This document shows, piece by piece, positions 48,655 through 60,095 of a stretch of DNA of 64,000 nucleotides. The number at the start of each line of letters is the position of its first letter. The first letter of the stretch is position 1. Under the pieces are notes generated by a model, which saw only the letters and a list, made by a program, of their open reading frames with translations, had not been told where the DNA came from and did no database searches. Position numbers and translations under genes: made by a program. Source of the stretch: Epiperipatus broadwayi (taxonomy: Eukaryota; Onychophora; Udeonychophora; Euonychophora; Peripatidae); NCBI GenBank assembly GCA_028023455.1, contig JAQFVV010000112.1:1304001-1368000 (forward strand), given 5' to 3'.

Positions 48655-48790
48655 TATAAAACAATTAAATGGTTTATTGCTCGGGTCAAGTAAAGTTAAA
48701 GCATTTGAATGACAGAGTCGAGCTTCATTTGTGCAACCTTAGCTCTTGAATGCACTACTCTACCATTACACCAAACCATGCAGGGCAAAG
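48655..48790 (-). repeat. SINE-like tRNA-derived repeat
   Basis: On the minus strand GCATGGTTTGGTGTAATGGT is a good A box and D arm, and GAAGCTCGACTCTG a fair B box about 50 bases on. It ends ACCCGAGCAATAAACCATTT. This is the clearest tRNA-derived head in the family. Confidence 0.65.
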
Positions 48791-49010
48791 AAACAATAAT
48801 GTGTATTCTGTGGGATCAGCTGGTATTATTTAAAATGATGTTTTAAAGAAATGAATAAATTTAGTAAGAAATCTAAAGAAAATCCATGTGAAAATTTTCC
48901 AATATTCATAACATTGTTTATTCTATATTTCTTTCTATTTTAGTTGAAATTCAGCATTAATTTATTTGTATATAAATAAGCTATTTAGTTATATCTAAAT
49001 TACACCACCT

Positions 49011-49119
49011 TCAATAATACTTAACATTAACCAATAGAATATCAGCAATCTGTTATGGCAGCACTCTGCTTATATAATGGATTGCTGGTATTCTATTGGT
49101 TAATATTAAGTATTGATTG
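49011..49119. mobile_element. Fold-back MITE, AACCAATAGAATATCA family, copy 2
   Basis: The arms 49011-49050 and 49080-49119 are about 40 bases and nearly perfect (ATTAACCAATAGAATATCAG against CTGGTATTCTATTGGTTAAT). A 29-base loop separates them. At 109 bp it is the most compact and best paired of the three copies. Confidence 0.85.
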
Positions 49120-49991
49120 TAAATAAGTGTATTTTTTGAATATGTTGGAATTTTTATTTTCAATAATATTTTTTTGTTGCTTAATTTTATTATCTTTATA
49201 ATTGCAGAGAATCTTTATGTAACAAGATGTTCCTGTCAGATTAATTTCATGTAATGATATTTTTAATAATAAATTTTTTATTTATATGATGTTAAACAAT
49301 TTACCTGACAATATATATGTACATGAGTGGCTAGTGGATTGTAATATTTGGGATAGAATGTTTTTTTTCTTTGCTTGTGAGAATTAATTTCAGTAAGCTT
49401 TTATCTGGCTAAATTTGTTTTTTTGTAATTTTATGCCCAAATTTATAAAATTGAAAACATTTCTTATATTGTGATGCAATGTGGCAATTAAACCTTTTTT
49501 TCTGGTGATTTTATTATAATTCTATATGCATGTTTTCACATTTATACAATCAATTGCAGGCAATATTACAAATAGATTTTTTTGTATCAATTATGACTAC
49601 AAGTATACATCATTAAGGCTGTTCCAAAAGAATGGTAAAAAAGAAGAAAGTACTTTAAAAAATATACTTGTCTTCTATGAAAAAAAAAACATTCATTGAA
49701 GTTTTCACTATTAGCAATGATTTGTTACAAGCCCATGATTAAAAGTAACTTATTCCTGGCTTAGTTATTAAAATAAAGCATAAATTGTAGTTGGCATAAT
49801 AACTAGAATTATTGAATATTTATTTTTTAATAAGTATGTGATATTTACATATAAATTTTGTTTAAATATAGTTTACTATTAGGAAAAATTTTATCTGTTG
49901 AATTTAATATGTATTTGATGTTACATCTAGCTTTTGTTTGAATATATTTGATTATTAAGAGAAAATTAGTTCATCAGATTTTTGCATTATA

Positions 49992-51171
49992 CACCTGGGT
50001 CTCGTTTTACGTGTTAGATAGGTTCCTCAGAAAACATGCGCAAACGAAATTGCGCAAAAATAGACGTAACTTACCTTGAAAAAAGGGGGATACGGACTGT
50101 GATTTTTCAAAACTTGCGTAAAAGCAAAGCACCAACGTAAAATTTACTTTAAAATTCGCGCAAAAAAAAATAAGGAAATAAAATATGACTAATAAAAAAT
50201 TTCAAATTTGAAAAAAATTGATACAAGACAAACTTTTTTTAACTATAATATTTAATTTTATTCAAAAAAATATATTTTTATTCATAATTTACAGTACAGT
50301 AATTTACATTTTTTAATACACGTTTTAATTATTATCACTATTTGCTGATAAATAGTTTCGTTTGCAAACTGGTAAAAAAAATAGATCCTTCACAAGAAGA
50401 AATACAACTAGCGCCAAGTTCACTCTCATATTGCGTTAATGGTTTTCTGTTGACAACGTAATTAGTAATTAATCTTTGAGACGATGATTTTATTAATTGT
50501 TTATGAACTTAGACTTATGATAATAAAAAGACATTTATTCACCACTGCTGGGAAAAATTTAATTAAAACTAACAACTAAAAATTAAATTCTTATTTTTGT
50601 CTTTAATTTTTTAATTTTCAATTCCGTTTAAAAATCAAATTTCATTTTACATCACATTAATTTCAAGTCACCGTAAGTAATTTTTAAATTGTTAATTACA
50701 ATTAAAAATCAGATTTTAATTTTTAATTGTCAAATTTAATTGTGCCCACTGCTATTACTCACCTTTTAAAAATAAACTTGCGGACACTAAATGATTAATA
50801 ATTGATTACGTTCTTTTTTAAAAAGCAAAAACAGAATGTGATTTAAAATGCAAAATTAACATGCACAATGTTTGAACAAATTTACATTATAATCTTGTAA
50901 AATTTAATGTGTGTATACATAAAATGTGGAAATCATGATTTTAATTTCATTATTGCATAAAATCTTACTATTATAAAGCACTGAAAATATTGAAATTACT
51001 AAGATGAAAGTCGAATTTCAATAATGTGCTATTACTTTCAATATAATGTAAGTGCGTGAAATTTATTATTTAAAGTAATATTGCATTATCGGAGTTCGAC
51101 TTCCGGTGAAACATGAATCGCGTAATTTCAAAATCGTGTTAAATAAGTCTGCGTAAAAAGAGACCCAGGTG
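49992..51171. mobile_element. Non-autonomous TIR transposon, pogo/Tigger-like ends, 1180 bp
   Basis: The left end CACCTGGGTCTCGTTTTACG and the right end (reverse complement) CACCTGGGTCTCTTTTTACG differ by one base in 20. Both are flanked by TATA, consistent with a TA target duplication. The CTCGTTTTACG terminus recalls pogo/Tigger elements. The interior (with CGCAAA/GCGCAA-type motifs near the left end) has no transposase frame. It is classified by its ends only. Confidence 0.8.
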
Positions 51172-52078
51172 TATACATAATAAAAAAATAAATATATTTT
51201 TTTAACATTATCAGGGTGAAGTCTAAGAATGCAAAAATGTATTTTTTTTTCTATGGAAAAATTGACACCCCCCCCCATGATATACTGATTTCTGTTGACA
51301 TTTAGATGAAGTAATTACAACTAAAATCTTGCCTAAGCTTTCAGTCATAATATTCACTAAAAAAGATCAAATTTACATGGAAAATTTCACTATTAATGAT
51401 CTAAATGGATTTTGGCCAATGAAACTGTATCCATCATGTTTTTCAGAAATTAAAATTTCACAATAAACTTTAATTTTATTTAAAGTGTATTATTTATCAT
51501 TATTTTTGTATCTGTTTTAAAGATAGACTAAAATCTATCAGATGAAGTGGAATTTTGTATTAAGCATTTTTTTATATTATAAGATTTCACTAATATATGA
51601 CATTGTTGCAGCAATAGAGAAGCAACATTCATCACCAACATAGAAAGTTTTTGTTTTTTTCATTTGTATCATGTAAAAATTTGTAACTACTTACCATACT
51701 ACATAGTATTTTTTTTAGGATCTGCAGTGCATTTTTAGCATTATTATTAAATGATCACCAATTTTACAGTAAAGTCATTAATCCCAGTAAAGATTTTTTT
51801 AATTTTTGGTAATCAATCTGCATTTCGTTTTATATGAACTATTATAGTTTTGGTATTTCATTTCCTCTTGTTATCACAAAATTCAATTAATGTAAACAGG
51901 TACTGGAAATCTCTAGCATTTTCTGTTAAAAAAGTTTAATTTGGCATCAATAAATGCATTACGTCCCCCCGCTTTATAATATGTTTTTTTTTTTAAAAAA
52001 AAAAAAAATGTGTTTCTTTAAAATAATTGGCCAATAAATAACTGGTTTCCAAATATAATTTACAGCACAACAACCAAT

Positions 52079-52272
52079 GTTTAATAAACCAATAGAATGA
52101 CCACAATCTGTTGTCAAAGCAACTTCTGTAAATAAAAGAAAAAATGCTTAATAAATTAATACAATATCCACTATCTATTATTAAGATAACCTCTATGGAT
52201 AAAAGATGGATTTCTTTTATCGATTGAGATTGTCTTGACTACAGATTGTCATATTCTATTCGTTTATTAAGC
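52079..52272. mobile_element. Fold-back MITE, AACCAATAGAATATCA family, copy 3
   Basis: The left arm TTTAATAAACCAATAGAATG at 52080 pairs with the right arm CATATTCTATTCGTTTATTA at 52250. A second, partial left-arm-like block (GCTTAATAAATTAATACAAT, 52145) lies inside, so this copy seems to contain a nested or duplicated arm. Confidence 0.65.
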
Positions 52273-52712
52273 TTTAGCTCTTGTATTATGTGAATTTTAA
52301 ATACAAAAAAAAAAGCTTGTGTTAATTTAGATAAATAATTAGTGTTTATATATATATTGAAATTCTAAACTTTGCTTACTTTAGTGAAAATTCTCAGTTT
52401 TGCTTTCATCAGATTTTTAATGTTTGCAATTATATTTGTTTGAGAAAGTGTTAGACTGGTTTTCACATTTGAAGTTCTGGTTTTTTGTTTTTTTTTATTC
52501 TCAATTTCATGGTTGAGAATAATTTCATAAAGATCAAAACTGCAAAACTTACAAAGGATGACAAACGGAACAAATAACTTAACAAAAAATTTTTTGTCCC
52601 CAGTTTGATTTGCTGAATTTGTATTTATTTCTACTAATAAAAATTATTTGATTATAATATTATTTTACCAAAACCTAAATTTATGTTTTTTGTTCTTTTT
52701 TCATGTGTCAAA

Positions 52713-52791
52713 GCATCGGCCGGGAAGTGAACCCGCGAACCCGGGGCAATTGCTTGTAAGGCAACTGTGCTGACCACAGGGCCACCAACGC
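52713..52791 (-). tRNA. tRNA-Val(TAC)-like sequence, probably a pseudogene or SINE head
   Basis: On the minus strand the 7-bp acceptor stem GCGTTGG/CCGATGC closes with two G-U pairs. A D arm with TGTGGTCAGCACAG and an anticodon arm GTTGC-CTTACAA-GCAAT (anticodon TAC, valine) follow. The T arm is abnormal: CCGGG and CCCGG can pair, but enclose 15 bases (normally 7), as if eight bases were inserted. It is far richer in GC than its surroundings. No CCA is present, nor expected. Not likely functional. Confidence 0.55.
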
Positions 52792-53755
52792 TTGACTAAA
52801 TTTACGTTTTTTATTTTATAATTAGAAGCCCGTGCCACATTTACACTTACAATACTCAATGAGTGACCATGCATCATAGGTTGGTCATCTCTGCTTTAAA
52901 TCTTAAAAAAAAACAACAACTTGTATACAACTTAATCTTTTAAGTCTTTTATGTGTTTGAAATGTGTGCACGCTGGAGTAGAAATATTAAATATATATAA
53001 AAATAAATGTTTCTATTTGTAGAAATATTTAACAACTGGTATGGGAGCTTATTGGCTGAATATCACTACTGGATGTACACTTCCGTGATGTTTATCAGAG
53101 AGTAGATTTGCCAATTCCAAAGAATCACGGGGAATAGACACTTTGATTTAACAATAAGAAAACGTGATTTTGTTAATCATTATTTTTCATTTGGATAATA
53201 TAATTTGGAATCTTGAAGGAAGTTGATATTGTTAAGGTTCAAGGCCTGTAGATTAAAAATCACAAAGCAACCTTTTATCAGTTTCTCATTGATTTTATTT
53301 TTCGCTTATCTCAAATCAGAAAGTAATGATAAATTACAGTCTCTATATCTGAATAATTTTTGTTGTTTTTTTTAAAAAATAAAAATGTTAATTATTCAAG
53401 AATTTCATCTTTTTTTTTTTTAACATTATCATTATTGAATTAGTTTTCATAATTAGTTATAATTGAGTTTTTGTATTAATTATGATTCCACTTGAAAAGA
53501 ATCTCCATAAATGCTTTCTTTCTCTCTTTTTCCTTCTAGTGATTAATAGTGTAAGCAATAACACTTGATTTGATTTCACTGATGAGTATAAATTGATATT
53601 TATTTATTATGTTTGTTAAGATTCTGAGCTTTTAAGAAGGCATATTGAAAATTTCAAGTGGGAAATAAAATACAGAGGGAAAAAATGAAAAACTAAATAT
53701 AAAGAATTTGATATCATTTATAGTAAATTATTGATTGAGTTTGTATTTCCACTAC

Positions 53756-53826
53756 AGAATGAAAATCGCCACGGTAAAACAGCAACGCATTCACCTGGTA
53801 TACCTATGGCCTGGATTCAGATCTAA
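53756..53826 (+). repeat. tRNA-like SINE head (alternative: terminal exon)
   Basis: CGCCACGGTAAAACAGCAAC (A-box-like) and GGCCTGGATTCAGATC (B-box-like) are spaced about 35-40 bases, as in tRNA-derived repeats. The segment follows an acceptor-like TTTCCACTACAG and is open in two frames, so an exon cannot be excluded. A SINE head is favoured because of the similar sequence at 46895. Confidence 0.4.
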
Positions 53827-53929
53827 ATCATGGAAACTTGAAAGTGTTTTTAACTGTTTAAGGTTTTTCTTCCTTGTGTCTGATCCAGATAACTATCCAA
53901 TATCGATTGTCAAATGGCTATTCTGACGC

Positions 53930-55345
53930 CTTATTAGCTACAGTAAAATAAGTATGGAAAAATATTCCAATCCTTTCCACATAACAATTGGCCAGCTTTA
54001 TGAGTGCTGTCTTTTTCTTCACTTTTTCTATGCAAAAGCTTATTGGAGAGTCTATCACGTTAGTGAATAATTGAAATTTAATTAAATAAATACTGTAAAC
54101 ATGCCAACAATTAAAAAAAAAAAATTGTTTTTCAAAATTAATATAATAGTAATCTTATATAGCTAATTTACGATTTTTTTCAAGATAGTCTTTTATCTTC
54201 TATTATTTGGTTGGCACGCCGCTACATCTATGGAGTATATAGTTATTTTTAATTGAGTTTGTTTAAAGTTGAAGTGCCTGTCATAATAGTAATTGTAATG
54301 TGATACCACCATTATCGTTAATGAAAAGCTGTTGTAACCTATGAGTATTTAGTCATAATTTATTTTTTTAATACAGATATTATGCATATAAGAATGGAAG
54401 CAGGAATGATATTTCATGCCCTGGTATTTAATGCAAGTGTAACTAATTTCATTCTTTTTATAATTTATGAGGAAGAGCGTTTTGATTACTCATGGTTTTT
54501 AAATTCCTTTTGTTATATAATCACATGGCTTCCAAATATTAAGAAACTAAATTATTAATTATTCCTATAATTAGAACTGCAATCAGAAAAAAAATTACTT
54601 GCAGATTAAATTATTTTTAAATAACTATATTAAGTAGTTGTTGAAATGTGATGACCAAATTGGGCAAACACATACCTCCTTCCCCCCTTCAAAGAAAATT
54701 ACTATGCATAACAATAATTTTGCAAAGTAATGAATAGGAATTCAAAAAGCAAATTGACACTCTTGCTTAATTAAGAACATTATTGCATTATGAGCAGTTG
54801 GTTAGATTAGTGACAAATTCAAGGAATCGTTGAATTAATTTCAAGGAAAGGATAATAGTCAAAGAGATTATCTCCAATGTGAGAAAACATATGTAGAAAT
54901 TTATAAAGGTTACCCTGATTTAAATTATATTTATAAGCCTACAAGCATGGGTGAATTTTAAATAAATAATTCATTATTGTATAACAGTGTAATTGAAATA
55001 TATGCTACATTTTGCTTCATGTCTCCCATGTATACATCATACGTGGCATAAATGACTCAAGTTTTATTGATAAACTTTAATTAGCATAGAATATGTATTA
55101 TTTATTGAATTGCCAATATACTGCATTTTTTAACACACATATATATAACATGCTTTTTATAAGTATATTATACATATATAAATTAAAATTATAGTATAAA
55201 CAAAATTTCTAAAAAATAATAATAAATTGAGGGGACACATTTACCTATATTTTGCATTTACTGAAAAAATAATTTAAAAAAAAGTATATCATATTTTGAT
55301 TTTTTAAATAAAGTAAATAGCAAAATGTTTGATTTTTATTGCAAT
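53930..55345. other. AT-rich stretch with no recognised feature
   Basis: Only A/T runs, a short C run near 54684 and a TATA-rich block near 55140. No coding or repeat structure can be supported. Confidence 0.4.
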
Positions 55346-55353
55346 TAAATATG

Positions 55354-56705
55354 GGTTGTCATCGATAGCCACCATATCCCACTCGATGGTGCCATTTTCA
55401 CACTAAAACTATAAAATATGATCATTCCCGGGCCGTTAATTATAATCATTTTGATATGTTTTTTGTAATGCGAAAATAAAAACAAAAGAAAATCGTCTTT
55501 TTTAAATATTATTTAATTTTAAATATTTTTTATTAACGTATACAAATTAAATGATAATAATAAATGTAAAATAAAATAAACAAATTACAATTTGATTCGT
55601 GTTTTTTAGTTTGCTTTATTAGAAAAATCAATTTTCTATCGGAGATTTTTTTACTGGGGTTACAGCTTGTTGTTTAAAAACTCATAATTGGATTAAAAAG
55701 TAAAATTTCTTAGTCTTCCTTTTACATTTTATTTCTACAGAGAAACAGATATTATTGTGTTATCGCTATTTTTTACTTTTTTAGTCTTTGTTTTAATTTT
55801 TTTTTTTTTTTACAGACAAACAGATATTACCGCTATTTTTTATTTCAAATAGAATGTTAACTAAAACTAAAAGTTGTTACGGTCAGGTTTAGGGTTAGGT
55901 TTAGGATTAGTGTTCTGTTGTTTGTAATGCTAAAATAAAAAATATCAAAATCGTATTTTTGTAAATATTTTTTTTTACTAACATCTATAAAATAAATGAT
56001 AACAATAAACATAAACTACATTCAACAAAGTATAACAATAGTCGGAGAAAAGAAAGAAACTAAAACTTTTTTAAACAACAACAAATATATATATAAAATG
56101 TCTTCTTTACTTATTAACCATGTTTATAATATATGCTTTTTATGACATTTAAAAAAACAATGTACAATTGTACTTTTCTGACTGGATATTTTTGTGTTAA
56201 TGCTCTTTTTTATTTCAAAAATATACACACGTTAGAATCTTCTTTGTCTCGTGGAATGTTACGAACAGTACGTTACTTGACTCATTACCTAATTCCAACT
56301 CACTTTACACATATATCTCGTCAACATTTAACACTTAAAACTTCAATACACTACAGTGTAAAAAGTCTGATAATTATTACTTTACAAAATCTGAACATTT
56401 CAATACTTTAAAATAAAAAAAAATCCAATGAAAACAACATTTCCATCCAATTCAAAAAAACACACCCTCTCACCAAGCCATAACCATTTTATAAACTATG
56501 CGAATTCGGAAAATTTATTTGCTGCAATGCGACATACATGCTGTTCTGCGACACGACATAGTGGCCTGCAATCTGTAGCACAACAAAAAAGTTGTATTAT
56601 AGAAAACGCGGGTTCAACGTGTTGGCCGCGGAAATGGCATTTTTATGTGTTTTAGTGCGAAAATGGCGCCATTGAGTGGGATATGGTGGCTATTTGACGA
56701 CAACC
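55354..56705 (-). mobile_element. Non-autonomous TIR transposon, copy 2 (1352 bp)
   Basis: The target duplication TAAATATG (55346-55353, 56706-56713) is perfect. The element starts GGTTGTCATCGATAGCCACC and ends with the reverse complement of GGTTGTCGTCAAATAGCCAC, so the TIRs are about 50 bases or more. It is the inverted counterpart of 906-2096. It is longer by about 160 bases, chiefly in a block near 55650-55860 with a repeated GAGAAACAGATATTA / ACAGACAAACAGATATTA motif. No transposase was seen; the short frames inside are not genes. Confidence 0.92.
55881..55910 (+). repeat. Telomere-like TTAGGG tract inside TIR element copy 2
   Basis: GGTTTAGGGTTAGGTTTAGG followed by ATTAG: four or five degenerate TTAGGG units at the position equivalent to 1681-1724 in copy 1. 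Confidence 0.75.
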
Positions 56706-56763
56706 TAAATATGTTCTGGTAAATACCCCCCCTCCCCAAATAATGTTTTTTCTTGTAAAAACA

Positions 56764-56789
56764 TAGTAGTAGTAGTAGTAGTAGTAGTA
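56764..56789. repeat. (TAG)n microsatellite
   Basis: About eight to nine TAG units in a row, 50 bases outside the right end of the TIR element. Confidence 0.95.
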
Positions 56790-58025
56790 AGAAATTACAA
56801 TCTCTATAATTGTTTTATGGTTTTAAGTCAGTATTAACTTTTTTTAAGTATGTTCTAAAATTTTGTAAAACTTTTAGCATTATGCTTGGAAAATATTTTA
56901 TTATATCATATTCATAAAAGATAATAAAGGAAAAATAAAAATATATGTGCTTTTAATATAGACTGAAGAAATTTTATTAATGAACATGATTTAGGTATGG
57001 TAGTCTGAGACAGATAAATGACTACTGGCATAATTTAAATTTTAAAAAAAAACATGATTGCATATGTTGCTCAGAAATGAAAAATGACTGCTCGTGTATT
57101 AGAAAAGGCATTAAATTTTTGAGTTTTAATGGGTTTTTTGTTTGTTTATTTGTTTAATTTTTTTTTTCTGAATGGTGTATAATTGAAATTTGTGGCTTCA
57201 TTGTATATATGTTATCATTTACATTTGTATCAAGTGTTAATTTTCTGTATTACATTTTATTTAAACTATATTTGTGCTGTAAAAATGTGTAGGGGGTACT
57301 AATACCTGCAGGAGATGGAATTATAGGTGGATATGTATAGATAAAAAGTGCATTACATGGTTTACTCTGATTCTGAAGATCCATCTGACTTTGAAAGATT
57401 ACAGCTTTTTATTCTTATTCATTCTTTTGTGATTATAAGCATGGCAATTGCTGTTTATGGCTTTCAATTGCTTTGTGGTTTTCAACTTTCACTTATATGG
57501 AAATCTTATGATGATGGTTCACACATAAACCTATCATACACACTACCTGGTTTTCAAATGAGGGTGAAATTTTGACATTTTATTTTCAAAGTAGGTGAAG
57601 ATTTATTTTTCAGATAATTGGTCCTTAGTCAAATCATCTAATTAGTAAATGGATCTTATTTTTAACTGAAGAGTGAATCTTCCATATTAATTTGAATTGA
57701 TCAGTTAAGCATCTTTGCCCTGATTATAAAATAAAAATATGATAGCTATACTTTTCTTTCTATTTGATTACAAATTGAGATAATATAGATTTTACTAGAA
57801 CAATATTCACTTCATCATGCATGCTCACACCTTATCGCAATGAGCTTCACCAGTCTCATTAATCCATTGATAGTATTCTTGATTTCATTGATAACATTTC
57901 TTCCCAATGTTATGATTTTCAATAATACTTTTTCTTTTGTGTCTAGTCATAATCACTCTGAAATATAAATTCTGTGCAAGACCCAATTTAGTAATAAGAT
58001 GCTGTTATAAACAAAAATAGTTTTC
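56790..58025. other. Stretch with no recognised gene
   Basis: The frame at 57348-57575 (starting MHYMVYSDSEDPSDFERLQL) reads somewhat protein-like. It has no identifiable family, no upstream acceptor and no neighbours to support it. Confidence 0.35.
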
Positions 58026-58029
58026 CATT

Positions 58030-58205
58030 TTATATCTTTACTATGTGTTGTTCAGCACAGTGATAGAGCAGTGATATCACTAGCTAAAGTTACTTTACTG
58101 ATTTTCAGCTAAGTAAAACAAATGTCTGTTTAGTCATTTGAATGAAGCAGTTTCCCCGTGCTTGAATTTCTAGACTCTAAGCAATAAAGCCATTTTATTA
58201 CTGTA
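58030..58205 (+). repeat. SINE-like tRNA-derived repeat
   Basis: CAGCACAGTGATAGAGCAGT (A-box-like), TTACTGATTTTCAGCTAAGT (weak B box), and a tail CGTGCTTGAATTTCTAGACT then AAGCAATAAAGCCATTTTAT equivalent to that of the copy at 15360. A second tail-like block AATATTACATGACTTCC follows at 58240. Confidence 0.5.
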
Positions 58206-59159
58206 ATTAAACTGTTTTGCTCAACATGCCTTTGAGATTCTCTAATATTACATGACTTCCCCAAAAAGAACAATTTATACAATTTATTTATTTTATATAT
58301 CTGAATTGAGATGGAGGGGGGAGGGGTTCTTATTTATTAAAAAAAAAACCCCAGAAACTTTAGTTCATCAGCAGATTGCTCAATTCTCTGGGCTATCTGT
58401 TTGCAAGAGTTAAGTTACAGAATAAAATGCTGTTGTAAGAACTTCGTTATTTTCTGATGTTACTATATTGGCTTGATAACTAATAATATTCTGATGGGGC
58501 TCTAAATTTGAGTCAGTGTTAAAGAAAGTGGAAAGAAGTTATAAACAACCTGCCAATAATGATAGCATTTGCTTATCATGATATTTTACTTAATAGTATT
58601 TCCAATTAATGTTCTGGGCTTTTATAAAGTGCAAATTAGTGTTATATATATTTTTTAACATTTAATATAAACAAATGAAATTGAGCTCAACAATAACTTG
58701 TGTAGTTATTTATTATTTGCTGTTGCCATTGCGACAAAGAACTGTTATTAAATTTCGGATTAAAATATGTAAAATATTTACTGTAGGATGTTGAAAAAAT
58801 AAACAGATTTGAAATAAGATTGTGACATTTTTATTCATGTTGTTTATAAAAATCGCAACAAAGGCAACAATTTGTTTGATATACTGGAAGAAAACAATGG
58901 TATGTATTATATGTATCATGATCTGTGGGAAAAGCAGGTTTTTGACTCTAAAAAGTTTTTGAATAATGGACATTATGATCAATCATTAGCCAAGAAAAAA
59001 CATTTAATTGGCAACCATTTTTTTGTCCCATTTATTTTATCTGAGGTAATAATTTACTATTTAAAATTAGCTGTAAGACTCTTAGTTAAAATAAATATAT
59101 ATAGACACATATGCTTATTTCTATCCCACTTTTTTTATTAATATTTATTTTCATTCCCT

Positions 59160-59600
59160 GTTAACAAATCCTGTCAATTTTTTTGTCTGCCCTCTTCCTT
59201 GGATATATTTCTTATATAATTTTATTATTTGTGCTCTCCTAAATTACAACATTCCAACAGTAAATGATCTTTATTTTCGGCTTCACACTCTTATATATTT
59301 AATTCATTTAAATTTTCATTCCGTATGCATTTTTTTTCCTGTGTAAAATTTAAAAGCCTTGCTTTATGTAATAATTTGCTCCTTTGTATTTTCAACTTTT
59401 TTTTAATACAATAATATTTTTTCATTTACTAATTTTATCTATTTTACACAATTTGTTATTGCACCATATTTCTAATAGGTTGTTTTGTTTATCTGATGGG
59501 ATATAGTAAGTTGTTTTGTTTACATAATGGGATACAGGTTCTTTTTGTTTGAAAACACCTTCAAAACATATTCATTATGAAATAATCTCTCTTTTCTATA
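59160..59600 (-). pseudogene. LINE C-terminal zinc-finger remnant
   Basis: The minus strand reads KIQRSKLLHKARLLNFTQE, then ECEAENKDHLLLECCNL, matching the C..C..EN.DHLLLEC motif found downstream of the RT domain in several LINE clades. Stops interrupt the frame. Clade undetermined. Confidence 0.5.
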
Positions 59601-59749
59601 CGTATATGGTAATTTCATTTTTCCAAGGAATGTCTTTGTTTTGTCAACTATTTTATTCCTAAATTTCATTGTTATTTTTTCATATATCCTAAACCAGATA
59701 CTATCTATCTATATGAATAATATTTCTGTAATTTTCACTACATCATTCT

Positions 59750-60095
59750 GACATAAGGTAGGAACTGGTTTCTATTCGCTTTTTACACTTTGTGGAGAGG
59801 TGGAATCATGAACATATGACTAAAGATCATTTTCAAGCAAGGTAGGAACTGGATTTTATCTGCTTTTAAAACCTTGTGGATGAGTGTATTCATAAACATA
59901 TGACCAAAGACCACTCACGCAAGGTAGAAACTGGTTTTTGTTTTTAATACCTTGTGGAGGAGTGTAATTATAAACATATGACCAAAGACATCTCTTTCAC
60001 ATGTTTTTAGTCATCTGTTTATAATTCTATCCCCCCCCCTTCCCCACAGGGTTTTAAAAATGAATATAAACCAGTCCTTACCTTATGTGAGAGTC
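59750..60095. repeat. Three direct units plus one inverted unit of a ~90-bp repeat
   Basis: AAGGTAGGAACTGG (59755), AAGGTAGGAACTGG (59839) and AAGGTAGAAACTGG (59919) each start a block containing CCTTGTGGA..AG and AAACATATGACCAAAGA. The fourth block at about 60010-60090 is inverted, ending ATAAACCAGTCCTTACCTTA. Units differ at many positions. Confidence 0.8.

Noticed and set aside
53014-53100. Possible exon after TTTCTATTTGTAG with a protein-like frame (NWYGSLLAEYHYW)
   Set aside because: It lacks a good donor, its phase does not fit the candidate first exon at 24745, and no family resemblance was found.
57348-57575. 75-codon frame with a hydrophobic segment
   Set aside because: No recognisable domain, no splice or promoter context, length compatible with chance.
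58872-59141. 89-codon plus-strand frame starting MFDILEENNGMYYMYHD
   Set aside because: It looks faintly protein-like at its start but shows no motif, and it overlaps a frame of equal length on the other strand.
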